A DNA stretch of 64,000 bases. Source: Treponema sp. (lineage in GTDB: Bacteria > Spirochaetota > Spirochaetia > Treponematales > Treponemataceae). Made by a program: the position numbers and the translations under genes. The notes beneath the pieces were generated by a model. It searched no databases and was not told the DNA's origin. It saw nothing but the letters and a program-made list of their open reading frames with translations. The stretch lies in the NCBI GenBank assembly GCA_024693715.1, contig JAILKS010000025.1, positions 1 to 64,000 on the forward strand, in the 5' to 3' direction. Positions 45,903 through 55,013 of this stretch are shown in pieces (within the stretch, counting starts at the first letter, position 1; every line of letters begins with the position of its first letter).

Positions 45903-48900
45903 GTGGAAATTATCATTTCTGTTACAGCATTATTAGCGGCAATCGTTATTCCATTAATTTTACATTATCTTGACAACAAGAACAATGCGATTGAAAAAGT
46001 AAGACGTTATGCAGACAAACGACAGGAAGATCTTGCTGCATATTACAAAAACATCGAAGCAAAATGCAACATGCTTGTAACTGAGTTTGATTCGCGCCAG
46101 AGCCAGGCAAATGCTGCAATTAAGCTTCTTGCCAAAGAATATGATGAGTTCAATGAAAAAACAACGAATCTGGATCAAAGCATAAAAGCAGTACAGAATA
46201 TTGAAAAACAGATTGACGGTTATGCGAATGTTCTCACAGAATTAAACGATATGACAAACAAGGTTGAAGAAAACCTTTCACGCATACAAAAAGAAAGCGG
46301 CATTGTTGATAAACTTACAAATAAGCTTAATCAGCAGATGCAGACAGTTGAAACACTTGATAAACGCATTCCACAGGTTTCTGAAAACTTTACTAAACAC
46401 AATGAACAGCAGCTCAAAGAAATCGGAACTGTTTTACTTGATGAATATAAAACCTACGCTAACAATATTTCAGCTGAACTTAAAACAGCACAGGCTGATG
46501 CAGAAGCAGCACTTGAAAAAATCAAGCAGGATATAAATGCCGCCTATGCAAATGCCGCACAGAAGGCAAATAATCTCGATGATACTGCCTTCCAGAAGCT
46601 TGCAGAACAGACAAAACTTCGTGCAGAAAAATATCTTAAGGAACTTCATTCTCAGGCAGCGCAAATGGATGCACAGCTCACAGAAAAAGTTACGGAAGCA
46701 TCAAACAGGATTTCTGATAAATTCAACAAGGGAATGGAAGACATTGCATCTTCTTACAGCACAAAGGTTCAGAATCTTCACGAAAAATATAACCAGCAGC
46801 TTGAATCATTTACAGATAAAAATGATGGAATCATAGCAAAAATTGAAGCACGTTTTAATGAAGATTTTGCAAGAATCAGCCAGAAATACGATTCACAGCT
46901 TGATATCATCACTTCTAAAAGCGACAAGGATTTTTCTGATCTTGAAGCAAGATTTACAAACGAACATAACGTATTCGTTGAAAATTATACTAAAGCATTT
47001 GATACGGCTGTGGGCTATACAGACAGGAAAATCAATGAATTCAACAAGGAATTCAACGATCAGCATCAGCGTCTTCAGGAGGAATTTGATTCGGCAATTT
47101 CTTCTTTATCTGCCGCAAGCATTGACCAGATTGATTCCCTGAAAGAACAGATCAGTTCTGATATTTCACAGTTCGAAGAAAACTATACTACAAGAATCAA
47201 TTCCCTCAATGCAAATTGCACAAATCAGATTGATACCTTACAGGAAGATTACAAAAATCAATTTTCACATATCCAGGATGAACACGATAACGAGGTTGAA
47301 AGAATTGAAAGTGAATATGTTTCACGCATGAATAATTTTGAAGATACCTGGGGAAGAAGAATTACAAACCTTGAATCGGAATATTCTGAAAAGACAATTA
47401 ACATGGAAAAAGCACTCAAAGATATTTCTGACAGGTATGATAACGAGGAAAGCGGTCTTCAGAATATCTTTGGAGAAAGAATGCGTGAACTTCAGGAAGA
47501 TTTCAAAAAACGTATTACAGAAGTACGCATGATTCTTGAACAGAGCATTCATGAATGTGAAGAAACAACTAAATTCCTTGAAAAAGATGTTGACGGTAAT
47601 TCAAAGAATCTTCAGACTATTCGTGCCGAGCTTGATGAGCAGATTGAAACAATGCAGAAAAAATACAGCACTCTCTACAACCAGGCAATTGAAACTGCAA
47701 ATCAGAAAGAAACAATGGCAATCGAAGATTACACTGAAAAAGCAGAAGCAAACATTGAAAAATATTGTCAGCGTGTTCAGGAAAAAATCAGCACCATGCA
47801 GAATTCACTGCAGGAATCCTTGAAAAACATTGCATTTCAGACAACGACTTCCGTTCAGGAAACACAGGATGCTGTCGATTCCCTGCACAGAGAATGTACG
47901 GATGCTTCATCGCGAGCTGCTCAATTCAGACCTGAAATTGAAACAAAAATCAGAAATGTTTCTAAGTTAATAGACGATTTCCGTTCAGAAGCAGAAATAA
48001 AGCTTTCTAACATGAACAAGATGATTACAGATTCTGTAAAACGTTCTGTTGCCGAAAGTGAAAACAGACATCTTTCTATTCTGGAAGGAATTGATGATCA
48101 GCTTAATTCTTATAAAAAGGAAATTGATTATAAAATTTCACAGATTGCTCATTCAGGAGAAGATATCGATAACCTCGACAAGAGTATCCGTTCTGCAATG
48201 CAGGAAATTGAAAACAGGGTTGCAGATGAATTCATGGTATTCGTAAATGACCAGCAAAATCGTCATGAAGAATTCAGTAAAACAATAAAACAGGATTCTG
48301 AAGCAGTTGAAATGCGATTAAGGGATATCGATAAAGCAATTGAAGAGCTTAAAGAAACTGCAAACGGAAACATGAGTGCAAAACTTCAGGAATTTGAAAA
48401 TGCATTCGACAGCAACCTCAAGACAAAAAATAATGAAATTGATTCAAGCCTTTCTGCATGGAAGGATGAGCTTGACGCAAAGCTTTCTGAGCTTACAAAC
48501 ACATATGAAAATGAGCGTCAGAAAATAGAATCAAATTATCTTTCTGAACTCGAAACTTCCCTTTCTTCAATTCAGGTAAAAACCTCGAATAACTTTGAAG
48601 AACTTGAAGTATCACTTAAAGAAACCTCAGATAATCTTGAATCTACACTTTCTAACCTTTCAGGAAGACTTGAAAACTTCAAGGAAGAAACCAGTTCAAA
48701 AATGAACAAGATTACTGAAAATGCCGAAAAGACTTTAAAGGATGAAATTACAACAAACTCTTCTTTGGTTCAGGCAAATCTTGCTCGTGTTGAATCAGAA
48801 CTTCTTGCAGAAATAAAGGATTTTGAAACTAGCATTAATGAAAGACGTGATGCATCTGTTTCTTCGATAGATGCTGCCGTACAGGATTTTAATAACTGGA

Positions 48901-50255
48901 AAGATCAGATAAAGAAGCAGTTTGATGAATCAAATGATGTATTCAACGATCAGCTTGACGGCTTCAAGAATACAACTCAGTCAAAGATAGACGAAGCCGG
49001 ACAAAAACTCATGCAGCACATGCAGAACTTTGCCGACAGCCTTAAGCAGGAACAGGACAATCTTACAGAACAGATTGCAAAGCTTGAAAGTCAGACTAAT
49101 ACATCTATCGAAGAATATGAAAACCGTTCTCAGCAAATACTCAAGCAGCTTAAAGATATGTACACTGAAATGCTTACAGATACAGAAGAACGTGTCAAAA
49201 CACAGAATCTCGATTCTGCTAAAAGTATTCAGGAGCTTAAAGATGAAATTCAGACTGCATCTGAACAAAACAGAGCAAATCAGTCTAAATTCGTGCTTAA
49301 ATGGCAGAATGATTCAAATGAGCTTCAGGCTAAAATGGGTGAAATTGCAAAGGAAATGCAGACCGTTCGTTCAAACATACAGCTTTACGAAAAAGCAGAT
49401 ACTATGAAACGTCAGCTTGATGATAATATCAAAGCACTCAATGATTCATTCAAACGCGTAGAAGATTACAATGACGTTGCAAATCGTTTCCATACCGAAT
49501 ATGGTTCTATTTGTAAAATGAATGATGATATTTCACGACAAATATCTACTTTTGAATCACAGAAGCAGAAAGTTATGGCACTTGAACAGAAGTTCTCTCA
49601 GATGATTGCACTTTCAAATACAATCGACGAAAGAATCCAGTCTCTGCACAATACAACAGATGATGTTCAGACTATGGAAGTTGCCATCCGTGATTACAGG
49701 GATAAGCTTGATCAGGTTTCACAGCAATATGAACGTCTCGAAAAGAAGGATGAAGTTATCAACCGTGTAATGAAAGATGTTGACACTTCATTTACTCATC
49801 TTAAAACTCTGGAACAAAGAGTTACAGACTGTGCAAGACTCGTTACTTCACTTCCAAAAGAAATTAAAGATGTTCAGAGTAATGTTGACAGACTTCTTCA
49901 GAACGGACCAAAAATTACAGATGCTGCTGCAAAACTCCATGATCTTGATTCTGTCATCAAGGATACTGAAAAACGAATTGACCAGCTTCAGTCTTCAAAT
50001 GCAGGTATCAAGAAAACAGAACTTGCATTACAGGAGCTTAAACGTGAAATTAATAACAAATACGATATGCTCCAGAAGATTACACAGCAGAACATTAAAT
50101 CAGGTACAAGCAAACCAAAGGATAACGGTATTACTCCGTCAGAAAGAGAAACTATCCGTACTTTAAAGAGAGAAGGATGGACCATTCAGGAACTTGCATC
50201 AAGATTTAAACGTACTACTACAGAGATTGAACTTCTTCTTGATTTACCGGAATAA
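45903..50255 (+). CDS. Giant coiled-coil membrane-anchored protein (SpiroCoCo-like)
   Basis: A 1450-residue protein. Residues 3-22 are a single hydrophobic anchor (IIISVTALLAAIVIPLILHYL). Almost everything from residue 30 to 1395 is Glu/Gln/Lys/Asn-rich heptad sequence predicted to form very long coiled coils. The last 45 residues form a compact basic helical unit (ERETIRTLKREGWTIQELASRFKRTTTEIELLLDL) that looks like a helix-turn-helix. Spirochaete annotations name a family SpiroCoCo with this plan. A structural role along the cell, for example near flagella or cytoskeletal filaments, is conjecture. The start is GTG with AGGTGGGG upstream. Confidence 0.8.
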   Translation: MEIIISVTALLAAIVIPLILHYLDNKNNAIEKVRRYADKRQEDLAAYYKNIEAKCNMLVTEFDSRQSQANAAIKLLAKEYDEFNEKTTNLDQSIKAVQNIEKQIDGYANVLTELNDMTNKVEENLSRIQKESGIVDKLTNKLNQQMQTVETLDKRIPQVSENFTKHNEQQLKEIGTVLLDEYKTYANNISAELKTAQADAEAALEKIKQDINAAYANAAQKANNLDDTAFQKLAEQTKLRAEKYLKELHSQAAQMDAQLTEKVTEASNRISDKFNKGMEDIASSYSTKVQNLHEKYNQQLESFTDKNDGIIAKIEARFNEDFARISQKYDSQLDIITSKSDKDFSDLEARFTNEHNVFVENYTKAFDTAVGYTDRKINEFNKEFNDQHQRLQEEFDSAISSLSAASIDQIDSLKEQISSDISQFEENYTTRINSLNANCTNQIDTLQEDYKNQFSHIQDEHDNEVERIESEYVSRMNNFEDTWGRRITNLESEYSEKTINMEKALKDISDRYDNEESGLQNIFGERMRELQEDFKKRITEVRMILEQSIHECEETTKFLEKDVDGNSKNLQTIRAELDEQIETMQKKYSTLYNQAIETANQKETMAIEDYTEKAEANIEKYCQRVQEKISTMQNSLQESLKNIAFQTTTSVQETQDAVDSLHRECTDASSRAAQFRPEIETKIRNVSKLIDDFRSEAEIKLSNMNKMITDSVKRSVAESENRHLSILEGIDDQLNSYKKEIDYKISQIAHSGEDIDNLDKSIRSAMQEIENRVADEFMVFVNDQQNRHEEFSKTIKQDSEAVEMRLRDIDKAIEELKETANGNMSAKLQEFENAFDSNLKTKNNEIDSSLSAWKDELDAKLSELTNTYENERQKIESNYLSELETSLSSIQVKTSNNFEELEVSLKETSDNLESTLSNLSGRLENFKEETSSKMNKITENAEKTLKDEITTNSSLVQANLARVESELLAEIKDFETSINERRDASVSSIDAAVQDFNNWKDQIKKQFDESNDVFNDQLDGFKNTTQSKIDEAGQKLMQHMQNFADSLKQEQDNLTEQIAKLESQTNTSIEEYENRSQQILKQLKDMYTEMLTDTEERVKTQNLDSAKSIQELKDEIQTASEQNRANQSKFVLKWQNDSNELQAKMGEIAKEMQTVRSNIQLYEKADTMKRQLDDNIKALNDSFKRVEDYNDVANRFHTEYGSICKMNDDISRQISTFESQKQKVMALEQKFSQMIALSNTIDERIQSLHNTTDDVQTMEVAIRDYRDKLDQVSQQYERLEKKDEVINRVMKDVDTSFTHLKTLEQRVTDCARLVTSLPKEIKDVQSNVDRLLQNGPKITDAAAKLHDLDSVIKDTEKRIDQLQSSNAGIKKTELALQELKREINNKYDMLQKITQQNIKSGTSKPKDNGITPSERETIRTLKREGWTIQELASRFKRTTTEIELLLDLPE

Positions 50256-50275
50256 GTAATTCAGGCCAAATAATT

Positions 50276-50310
50276 AAACCCTGTAAAAATCCGGATGTTT
50301 TACAGGGTTT
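50276..50310. terminator. Terminator after the coiled-coil gene
   Basis: AAACCCTGTAAAA pairs with TTTTACAGGGTTT and is followed by A then nine T. It can also serve convergent ispF. Confidence 0.9.
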
Positions 50311-50350
50311 ATTTTTTTTTAAAGAAAGATATTATTTTTTTAGATTTTTC

Positions 50351-50824
50351 TTATCTGCTTAAAAGACAGACACATTCTGCTTCTACTGCCTCACTAGTTC
50401 CAACAGGAGGAAGTTTTTCACCAGTTTTTGCCTTTACGAAAATCCGCTCTTTTTCTATTCCCATTATTTCTGAAAGATTTTCAAGGACTTTATTTCTGTA
50501 AGGAATAAATTTAGGTGCCTGGAGTTTTACGACACAATCAATATTTTCTATTTTCCATCCTTCTGAAGATATTTTACTAATAACCTGTTTTAATAACAGG
50601 GATGAATCACAATCCTTCCATTGATCATCCTCCGGGGGAAAAAAAGAACCTATATCTCCAAGGGCGCTTGCTCCAAGAAGAGCATCTATTATTGCATGAA
50701 TAAGGACATCTCCATCTGAATGACCATCTTCTCCCCTATTAAAATCAAGAGGCACTCCGCCAAGAAGCAGTTTTCTTCCTTCAACAAGCCGGTGTAAATC
50801 AGTTCCTAATCCGATTCTAAACAT
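50351..50824 (-). CDS. ispF: IspF, 2-C-methyl-D-erythritol 2,4-cyclodiphosphate synthase
   Basis: Fifth step of the MEP isoprenoid pathway; 157 residues as usual. RIGLGTDLHRLVEGRKLLLGGV holds the metal-binding Asp and His, HSDGDVLIHAIIDALLGASALGDIGSFFP is the core motif and KAKTGEKLPPVGTSEAVEAECVCLL closes the protein. Its start overlaps ispD by eight bases, so both MEP genes are coupled. Confidence 0.96.
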   Translation of the reverse strand: MFRIGLGTDLHRLVEGRKLLLGGVPLDFNRGEDGHSDGDVLIHAIIDALLGASALGDIGSFFPPEDDQWKDCDSSLLLKQVISKISSEGWKIENIDCVVKLQAPKFIPYRNKVLENLSEIMGIEKERIFVKAKTGEKLPPVGTSEAVEAECVCLLSR

Positions 50825-51527
50825 TTAATTTCTCCAGATCCGCAGGATAAGTAATTTTTATATTATTCTCATCACCATGAATTACTTTTACTTTTCCGCA
50901 GTAATTTTCAAAGATTTCAGTGTCATCAGTATATTCTTTGTTATCACAAGCAGCCTTTTTGTGAGCCTCAAGAATTTTTTTATAAATGAAAAGCTGTGGA
51001 GTTTGAATGCATACAAGATTTTTTCTCAAAAGATGTTCTTTTATATACGATGAATTATCTATAAGTTTGATTGTATCAACAGGAACAATTCCTGGAGCGG
51101 CGGCATCAACACTGTTTAATTCAGAAACTAAAGATAATATCAATTCTTCGCTAACAAAAGGACGCGCTCCGTCATGTATAAGAACAATTTCAGGATTAAC
51201 AGTTTCAAGGGCAAGAAGTGCATTAAATACCGACTCCTGCCGTGTTTTTCCTCCCCTTACAAGTTGAATTTTATCAAATAAGACAGGGGGGACAACCCTC
51301 AAAGCTTCAAGATAAACATTTTCATCAGAAGTTTGAGCGGGAACAGTAATGATTAATTTTTTGATTTGTACGTCATGTTCAGGAAGGACAGAAAAAACAT
51401 TAACTGCAGCAGAAAGAACAGTTCCCCCCGCTGCAAGCTTTATTAATTCCTTTTTTTGACCGCCCATTCTTGTAGAAGAACCGGCAGCAGTTATTATAAT
51501 TGCAGTTGATTTATAATTCTTCGTCAT
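50817..51527 (-). CDS. ispD: IspD, 2-C-methyl-D-erythritol 4-phosphate cytidylyltransferase
   Basis: Third step of the MEP pathway; about 236 residues. IIITAAGSSTRMGGQKKELIKL is the CTP-binding loop, RGGKTRQESVFNAL and VLIHDGARPFVSEELI follow, and KNLVCIQTPQLF is near the end. The frame is open eight codons further upstream (TTG at 51551), inside the end of carD; three ATGs compete and none has a clear ribosome site. I chose the last one, which fits the family length and overlaps carD by 17 bases. Repeat copy 10 encodes RVVPPV in a variable loop before the RGGKTRQ motif. Confidence 0.92.
   Translation of the reverse strand: MTKNYKSTAIIITAAGSSTRMGGQKKELIKLAAGGTVLSAAVNVFSVLPEHDVQIKKLIITVPAQTSDENVYLEALRVVPPVLFDKIQLVRGGKTRQESVFNALLALETVNPEIVLIHDGARPFVSEELILSLVSELNSVDAAAPGIVPVDTIKLIDNSSYIKEHLLRKNLVCIQTPQLFIYKKILEAHKKAACDNKEYTDDTEIFENYCGKVKVIHGDENNIKITYPADLEKLNV
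51283..51300 (+). repeat. REP-like repeat copy 10 (in ispD)
   Basis: ACAGGGGGGACAACCCTC on the plus strand, antisense to ispD, read by the gene as RVVPPV. Confidence 0.65.
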
Positions 51528-52167
51528 CGTCGAAATCATCTGCTTCATCAATATCTTCGTCAGATTCTAAATCATCATCCTCATCGTCATTTTTAGATTT
51601 TTCGTTGATATCATCCATTAAATCATCATCTTCATCATCATCTAAAGCGACGATATGCTTGATTTTAGAAACTGCTCCAGGAGGTTCAAGCTTTGTATGA
51701 ATTTCCTGTTCAATTTCTTTTTCAGATTTACCCAAGGCAAAAGAAATTTCATCTTCAAGAAGTTTTTTCGCAGAATCATAAAGCTTTCTTTCAAGAATCG
51801 GAAGTTCCTTAATTTTACTTCTATTATAAAGACATCTTACAATCTGAGCGATATCCTTAACAGAACCTTTCTTGAGAAGATCCAGATTCATCTGATAACG
51901 TAATTTCCAATCCGAAGTAATCGGTTCAAAATCTTCAGACAAGAGATTTAATGCTTCCTGAGCTTCCTTTGCACTTACAATCTGGCGGATTCCAAGTTCT
52001 TCTGCTTTTGAAACAGGAACCATAACAACCATATCAGAAGCTTCAATATAAATTTCATAATAAGGAATCATTTCATCTTTGAATTTTTTTTCAAAGATTT
52101 TAGTAATTTTACCAACCCCTTGACTAGGGTAAACGACCTTCTGGTCAACTTTAAATTTATTCGCCAT
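51511..52167 (-). CDS. CarD/CdnL-type RNA-polymerase-binding regulator
   Basis: A 218-residue protein. Residues 5-65 are the CarD_CdnL_TRCF domain (FKVDQKVVYPSQGVGKITKIFEKKF, then IEASDMVVMVPVSKAEELGIRQI), which contacts the polymerase beta subunit. A helical DNA-binding domain follows to about residue 165. The final 50 residues are almost entirely Asp/Glu. CarD proteins stabilise open promoter complexes. ispD starts inside its 3' end. TATAAT ends eight bases before the ATG and no Shine-Dalgarno is present. Confidence 0.85.
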   Translation of the reverse strand: MANKFKVDQKVVYPSQGVGKITKIFEKKFKDEMIPYYEIYIEASDMVVMVPVSKAEELGIRQIVSAKEAQEALNLLSEDFEPITSDWKLRYQMNLDLLKKGSVKDIAQIVRCLYNRSKIKELPILERKLYDSAKKLLEDEISFALGKSEKEIEQEIHTKLEPPGAVSKIKHIVALDDDEDDDLMDDINEKSKNDDEDDDLESDEDIDEADDFDDDEEL

Positions 52168-52175
52168 ATAATGTT

Positions 52176-52204
52176 ATTATATCACAAAATTAAGAAAGAT
52201 TCAA
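52176..52204 (-). promoter_or_regulatory. carD promoter with very short leader
   Basis: On the minus strand TTGAAT (52204-52199) and TATAAT (52181-52176) are 17 bases apart. Eight bases separate the -10 box from the ATG. Confidence 0.65.
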
Positions 52205-52219
52205 ACTTGTTATAAAAAA

Positions 52220-52243
52220 AGCATCCAGAGTAATCCGGATGCT
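52220..52243 (-). terminator. Terminator after the outer-membrane-like gene
   Basis: AGCATCC pairs with GGATGCT around a ten-base loop. On the minus strand it is followed by seven T. Confidence 0.85.
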
Positions 52244-52268
52244 TCCTTAAATGAATAATATAAAACCT

Positions 52269-52919
52269 TTAGAAATAATATGTCAAACCGATTGTTGAGA
52301 AGAAGAAAAGCATCATTCCCGTTGCAAAAGGTTGTGAAAAAATAACTTCACCCACAAAATATGAGCTATTATCACCCTCTGAATTATTGAAGACAACAAG
52401 CGGAAGTGATGTTGAATAATTGAAACGAAGTTTTCCATTGAAATTATAACTTGCTTTTAATGTCGCTAAAATTGCTGAAGAAAAATATCCATTCACATTA
52501 CAATCATCCGTAAAAAGAAAAATACCAGTCGCACCGATTGAACACTGCCTTTTATTATCTACCTCACAGAAGTTATATCCAAGATAGATATTAGGATAAT
52601 AAATAGACTTTAAAGAATAAGAATCCTGTACATCATCTTGATTTTCAGAATCGTCGCCATCATAATCATCATATTCGTAATTCAAAAAATTATCACTGAA
52701 TAACGAACCTCCTATTTTTCCGAATCCTAAATCAATCTGAAGTCTGGAATTAGCAGGTCTGTATCTAATCTCAAGAGCCGGACCAAGAAGAGAAAGAAAT
52801 AATCCTACACCAGCTTCAGAAGGCTGATACTCATAATCCTCTTCTACCTGAACCTTTCGTGCAGATAAAGCGCTGGTAAATAAAGCTGCTGCCAAAATGA
52901 TTGATATTAATTTTTTCAT
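52269..52919 (-). CDS. Outer-membrane beta-barrel-like protein
   Basis: A 216-residue protein with signal peptide KKLISIILAAALFTSALSA, an acidic segment (DDYDGDDSENQDDVQDS) around residue 90 and alternating beta-strand sequence ending in STIGLTYYF, an aromatic C-terminus typical of outer-membrane barrels. Unknown function. AAAGGAG precedes the ATG. It is flanked by its own terminator, so it is a single-gene unit. Confidence 0.65.
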   Translation of the reverse strand: MKKLISIILAAALFTSALSARKVQVEEDYEYQPSEAGVGLFLSLLGPALEIRYRPANSRLQIDLGFGKIGGSLFSDNFLNYEYDDYDGDDSENQDDVQDSYSLKSIYYPNIYLGYNFCEVDNKRQCSIGATGIFLFTDDCNVNGYFSSAILATLKASYNFNGKLRFNYSTSLPLVVFNNSEGDNSSYFVGEVIFSQPFATGMMLFFFSTIGLTYYF

Positions 52920-53023
52920 AGTTCACTCCTTTATTTTGATTTTGTAATTTAATGATAGTGTACAAACAATCATATGTAAATAGAAAAAAGAAAAAATAAG
53001 AAAAGTCTTATAGAAGGTGAAAA

Positions 53024-53047
53024 ACATCGAGGGCTGTCCCCATTGTT
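53024..53047 (-). repeat. REP-like repeat copy 11 (intergenic, full palindrome)
   Basis: Minus orientation: ACAATGGGGACAGCCCTCG with a right arm ATGT. It lies immediately upstream of the helicase promoter and overlaps its -35 region. Confidence 0.7.
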
Positions 53048-53071
53048 TTTTTGTCATATATTATTTATAAT
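53043..53071 (+). promoter_or_regulatory. Helicase gene promoter
   Basis: TTGTTT (53043-53048) and TATAAT (53066-53071) are 17 bases apart. The -35 box is made by the outer arm of repeat copy 11. The leader is about nine bases with a weak GAAGAG site. Confidence 0.5.
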
Positions 53072-53086
53072 CTATAGAAGAGTTTT

Positions 53087-54952
53087 ATGGAAAATACTAT
53101 CGACATAGAAACAGAAAGAGAAGAAACCGTCTCATTTGAAGATTTAGGTCTTGATGAATATACTCTTAAAGCTGTCGGAAAAAAAGGTTTTACATCCCCT
53201 TCTCCGATTCAGATTCTTGCGATTCCAAGATTATTAAACGGAGAATCAAATCTAATCGCAAAAGCAAGAACAGGGACCGGGAAAACCGCTGCCTTTTCAT
53301 TACCAATAATACAATCCATAAGAGAAAAAACTGAAAAGATTCAGGCTCTGATTCTGGAACCTACAAGAGAACTGGCAATCCAAACATGCACGGAAATTCA
53401 ATCTTTTTCAACAAATGCAGTTCCACGAACGACCGTATTGTATGGAGGAGCATCTTATTCAAATCAAATCAGAGATTTAAAAAAAGGCTGCGAAATTGTA
53501 GTAGGAACGCCAGGACGTATTAAAGATCATCTGGACAGAAAAACTCTTGATATAAGTCAGATTAAATACTTTATCCTTGATGAAGGTGATGAAATGCTGG
53601 ATATGGGATTTATTGACGATATCCGTGAGATTTTTGGACATGCAAATCCAGATTCAAGAATTCTTCTTTTTAGTGCAACCATGCCGCCCGCAATCCTGAA
53701 AATCGCTGCTGATTTTATGGGTGAATATGACATAATCGAAGAAGCAAAAGTTGTTGATGAACCTTTACTAATTGAACAGAAATATTACATCCTTAAAGAA
53801 TTTGATAAACTTGAAGCTCTTGTAAGAATAATTGATATTTCAACTGATTTCTACGGACTTATTTTTACAATGACTAAAGCAGAAGCTGATTCAGTTGCTA
53901 AAGAGCTTATTATAAAAGGATATGATGCAGCTGCCCTTCATGGAGATATAATGCAGCAGCAAAGGGAAAAAATTCTTGAGCTCTTCCGCATAAAAAAGAC
54001 AAAAATCCTTGTTGCAACAGATGTGGCTGCCCGTGGAATTGATATCACAGGATTATCACATGTAATAAATTATTCTCTTCCGTATGATACGGCAACTTAC
54101 GTTCATAGAATAGGACGAACAGGCAGAGCCGGCACAACAGGAACTGCAATTACATTTGTTCGCCCAGAAGAAAAACGAAAGCTCAGATTTTTCCTTCAGA
54201 ATGCACAGAAAGCCACAAAAGGAAAAATTCAAGAGGAAGAGATTCCTTCGGTAAGTAAAGTTATCAAAATAAAGGAAGAAAATCTTATTAATGAATTAAA
54301 GCAAAAACTCTTCAAGAAATATAAAAAAACAGAAGACAATGGGGACAACCCTCCTGAGCAAAAAGAACTAAAAACATTTGATGATAAATTCATCGCTCTT
54401 GCACAATCGCTTGTTCAAAATAACAATGCAGAACAGATTCTTGCCGGTGTGCTTTCGGTTTTCTATGGCAGTAAACTCAGTTCAAAAAATTATGGTAAAA
54501 TAACAAAAATTGAAGCAACATCAAATAAAAATCAAACAAGAATATTCGTATCACTCGGTAAAAAAGACGGCTACCGGGCAAAAGAAATTGCAGCTTTTTT
54601 CAGTAAATTATGTTCAATTCCTCAAAGACTGGTCGATGATATAGATGTAACACAGCAGTTTTCAATTGTATCTTTACCTAAAGATGCTGCAAAAACAGCA
54701 TTAGCTTTATCAAAAAGCAGAAAAGATGTCCCTCACATGCATATCGATACGAAAGATGGCGGAAGAGGCAGCAGAAAAAACAGAAACAGAAATCAGTCTG
54801 TAATCGAAAATCAAAAAAATAAAAAGACAGAACAACAAGAATATAAAAAAAGAAAATCAGATAAACAGAATCCAAAGACTAAAAAAGCTGAACCTAAAAA
54901 GTCAAAAAAACAGGCAAAATCCTCAAATGCCCTGGCTTATAAAAAGAATTAA
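53087..54952 (+). CDS. DEAD-box RNA helicase (DbpA/CsdA-like) with DEGD motif II
   Basis: A 621-residue helicase. Q motif FTSPSPIQILAIP, Walker A ARTGTGKTAAF, PTRELA, GTPGRIKDHL, SATMPP, VATDVAARGIDI and YVHRIGRTGRAG are all present. Motif II reads DEGD in place of DEAD. Residues 465-555 resemble the DbpA RNA-binding domain (KITKIEATSNKNQTRIFVSLGKKDGYRAKEIAAFF), which in DbpA targets 23S rRNA. A basic Lys/Asn tail ends the protein. Repeat copy 12 encodes EDNGDNPPEQ in the linker between core and RNA-binding domain. Confidence 0.9.
   Translation: MENTIDIETEREETVSFEDLGLDEYTLKAVGKKGFTSPSPIQILAIPRLLNGESNLIAKARTGTGKTAAFSLPIIQSIREKTEKIQALILEPTRELAIQTCTEIQSFSTNAVPRTTVLYGGASYSNQIRDLKKGCEIVVGTPGRIKDHLDRKTLDISQIKYFILDEGDEMLDMGFIDDIREIFGHANPDSRILLFSATMPPAILKIAADFMGEYDIIEEAKVVDEPLLIEQKYYILKEFDKLEALVRIIDISTDFYGLIFTMTKAEADSVAKELIIKGYDAAALHGDIMQQQREKILELFRIKKTKILVATDVAARGIDITGLSHVINYSLPYDTATYVHRIGRTGRAGTTGTAITFVRPEEKRKLRFFLQNAQKATKGKIQEEEIPSVSKVIKIKEENLINELKQKLFKKYKKTEDNGDNPPEQKELKTFDDKFIALAQSLVQNNNAEQILAGVLSVFYGSKLSSKNYGKITKIEATSNKNQTRIFVSLGKKDGYRAKEIAAFFSKLCSIPQRLVDDIDVTQQFSIVSLPKDAAKTALALSKSRKDVPHMHIDTKDGGRGSRKNRNRNQSVIENQKNKKTEQQEYKKRKSDKQNPKTKKAEPKKSKKQAKSSNALAYKKN
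54336..54353 (+). repeat. REP-like repeat copy 12 (in helicase gene)
   Basis: ACAATGGGGACAACCCTC, identical to copy 2, but read here in the GDNP frame where copy 2 is read as TMGTTL. Confidence 0.7.
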
Positions 54953-55013
54953 AAAAGCGGGGATAATTTATATCAGATTTTGCCATTCTAGAATTATTTT
55001 GGAAAGGTGAACT

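Noticed and set aside
45903-50255. Large coiled-coil as an SMC/chromosome condensation ATPase.
   Set aside because: No Walker A, signature or Walker B motifs at the ends.
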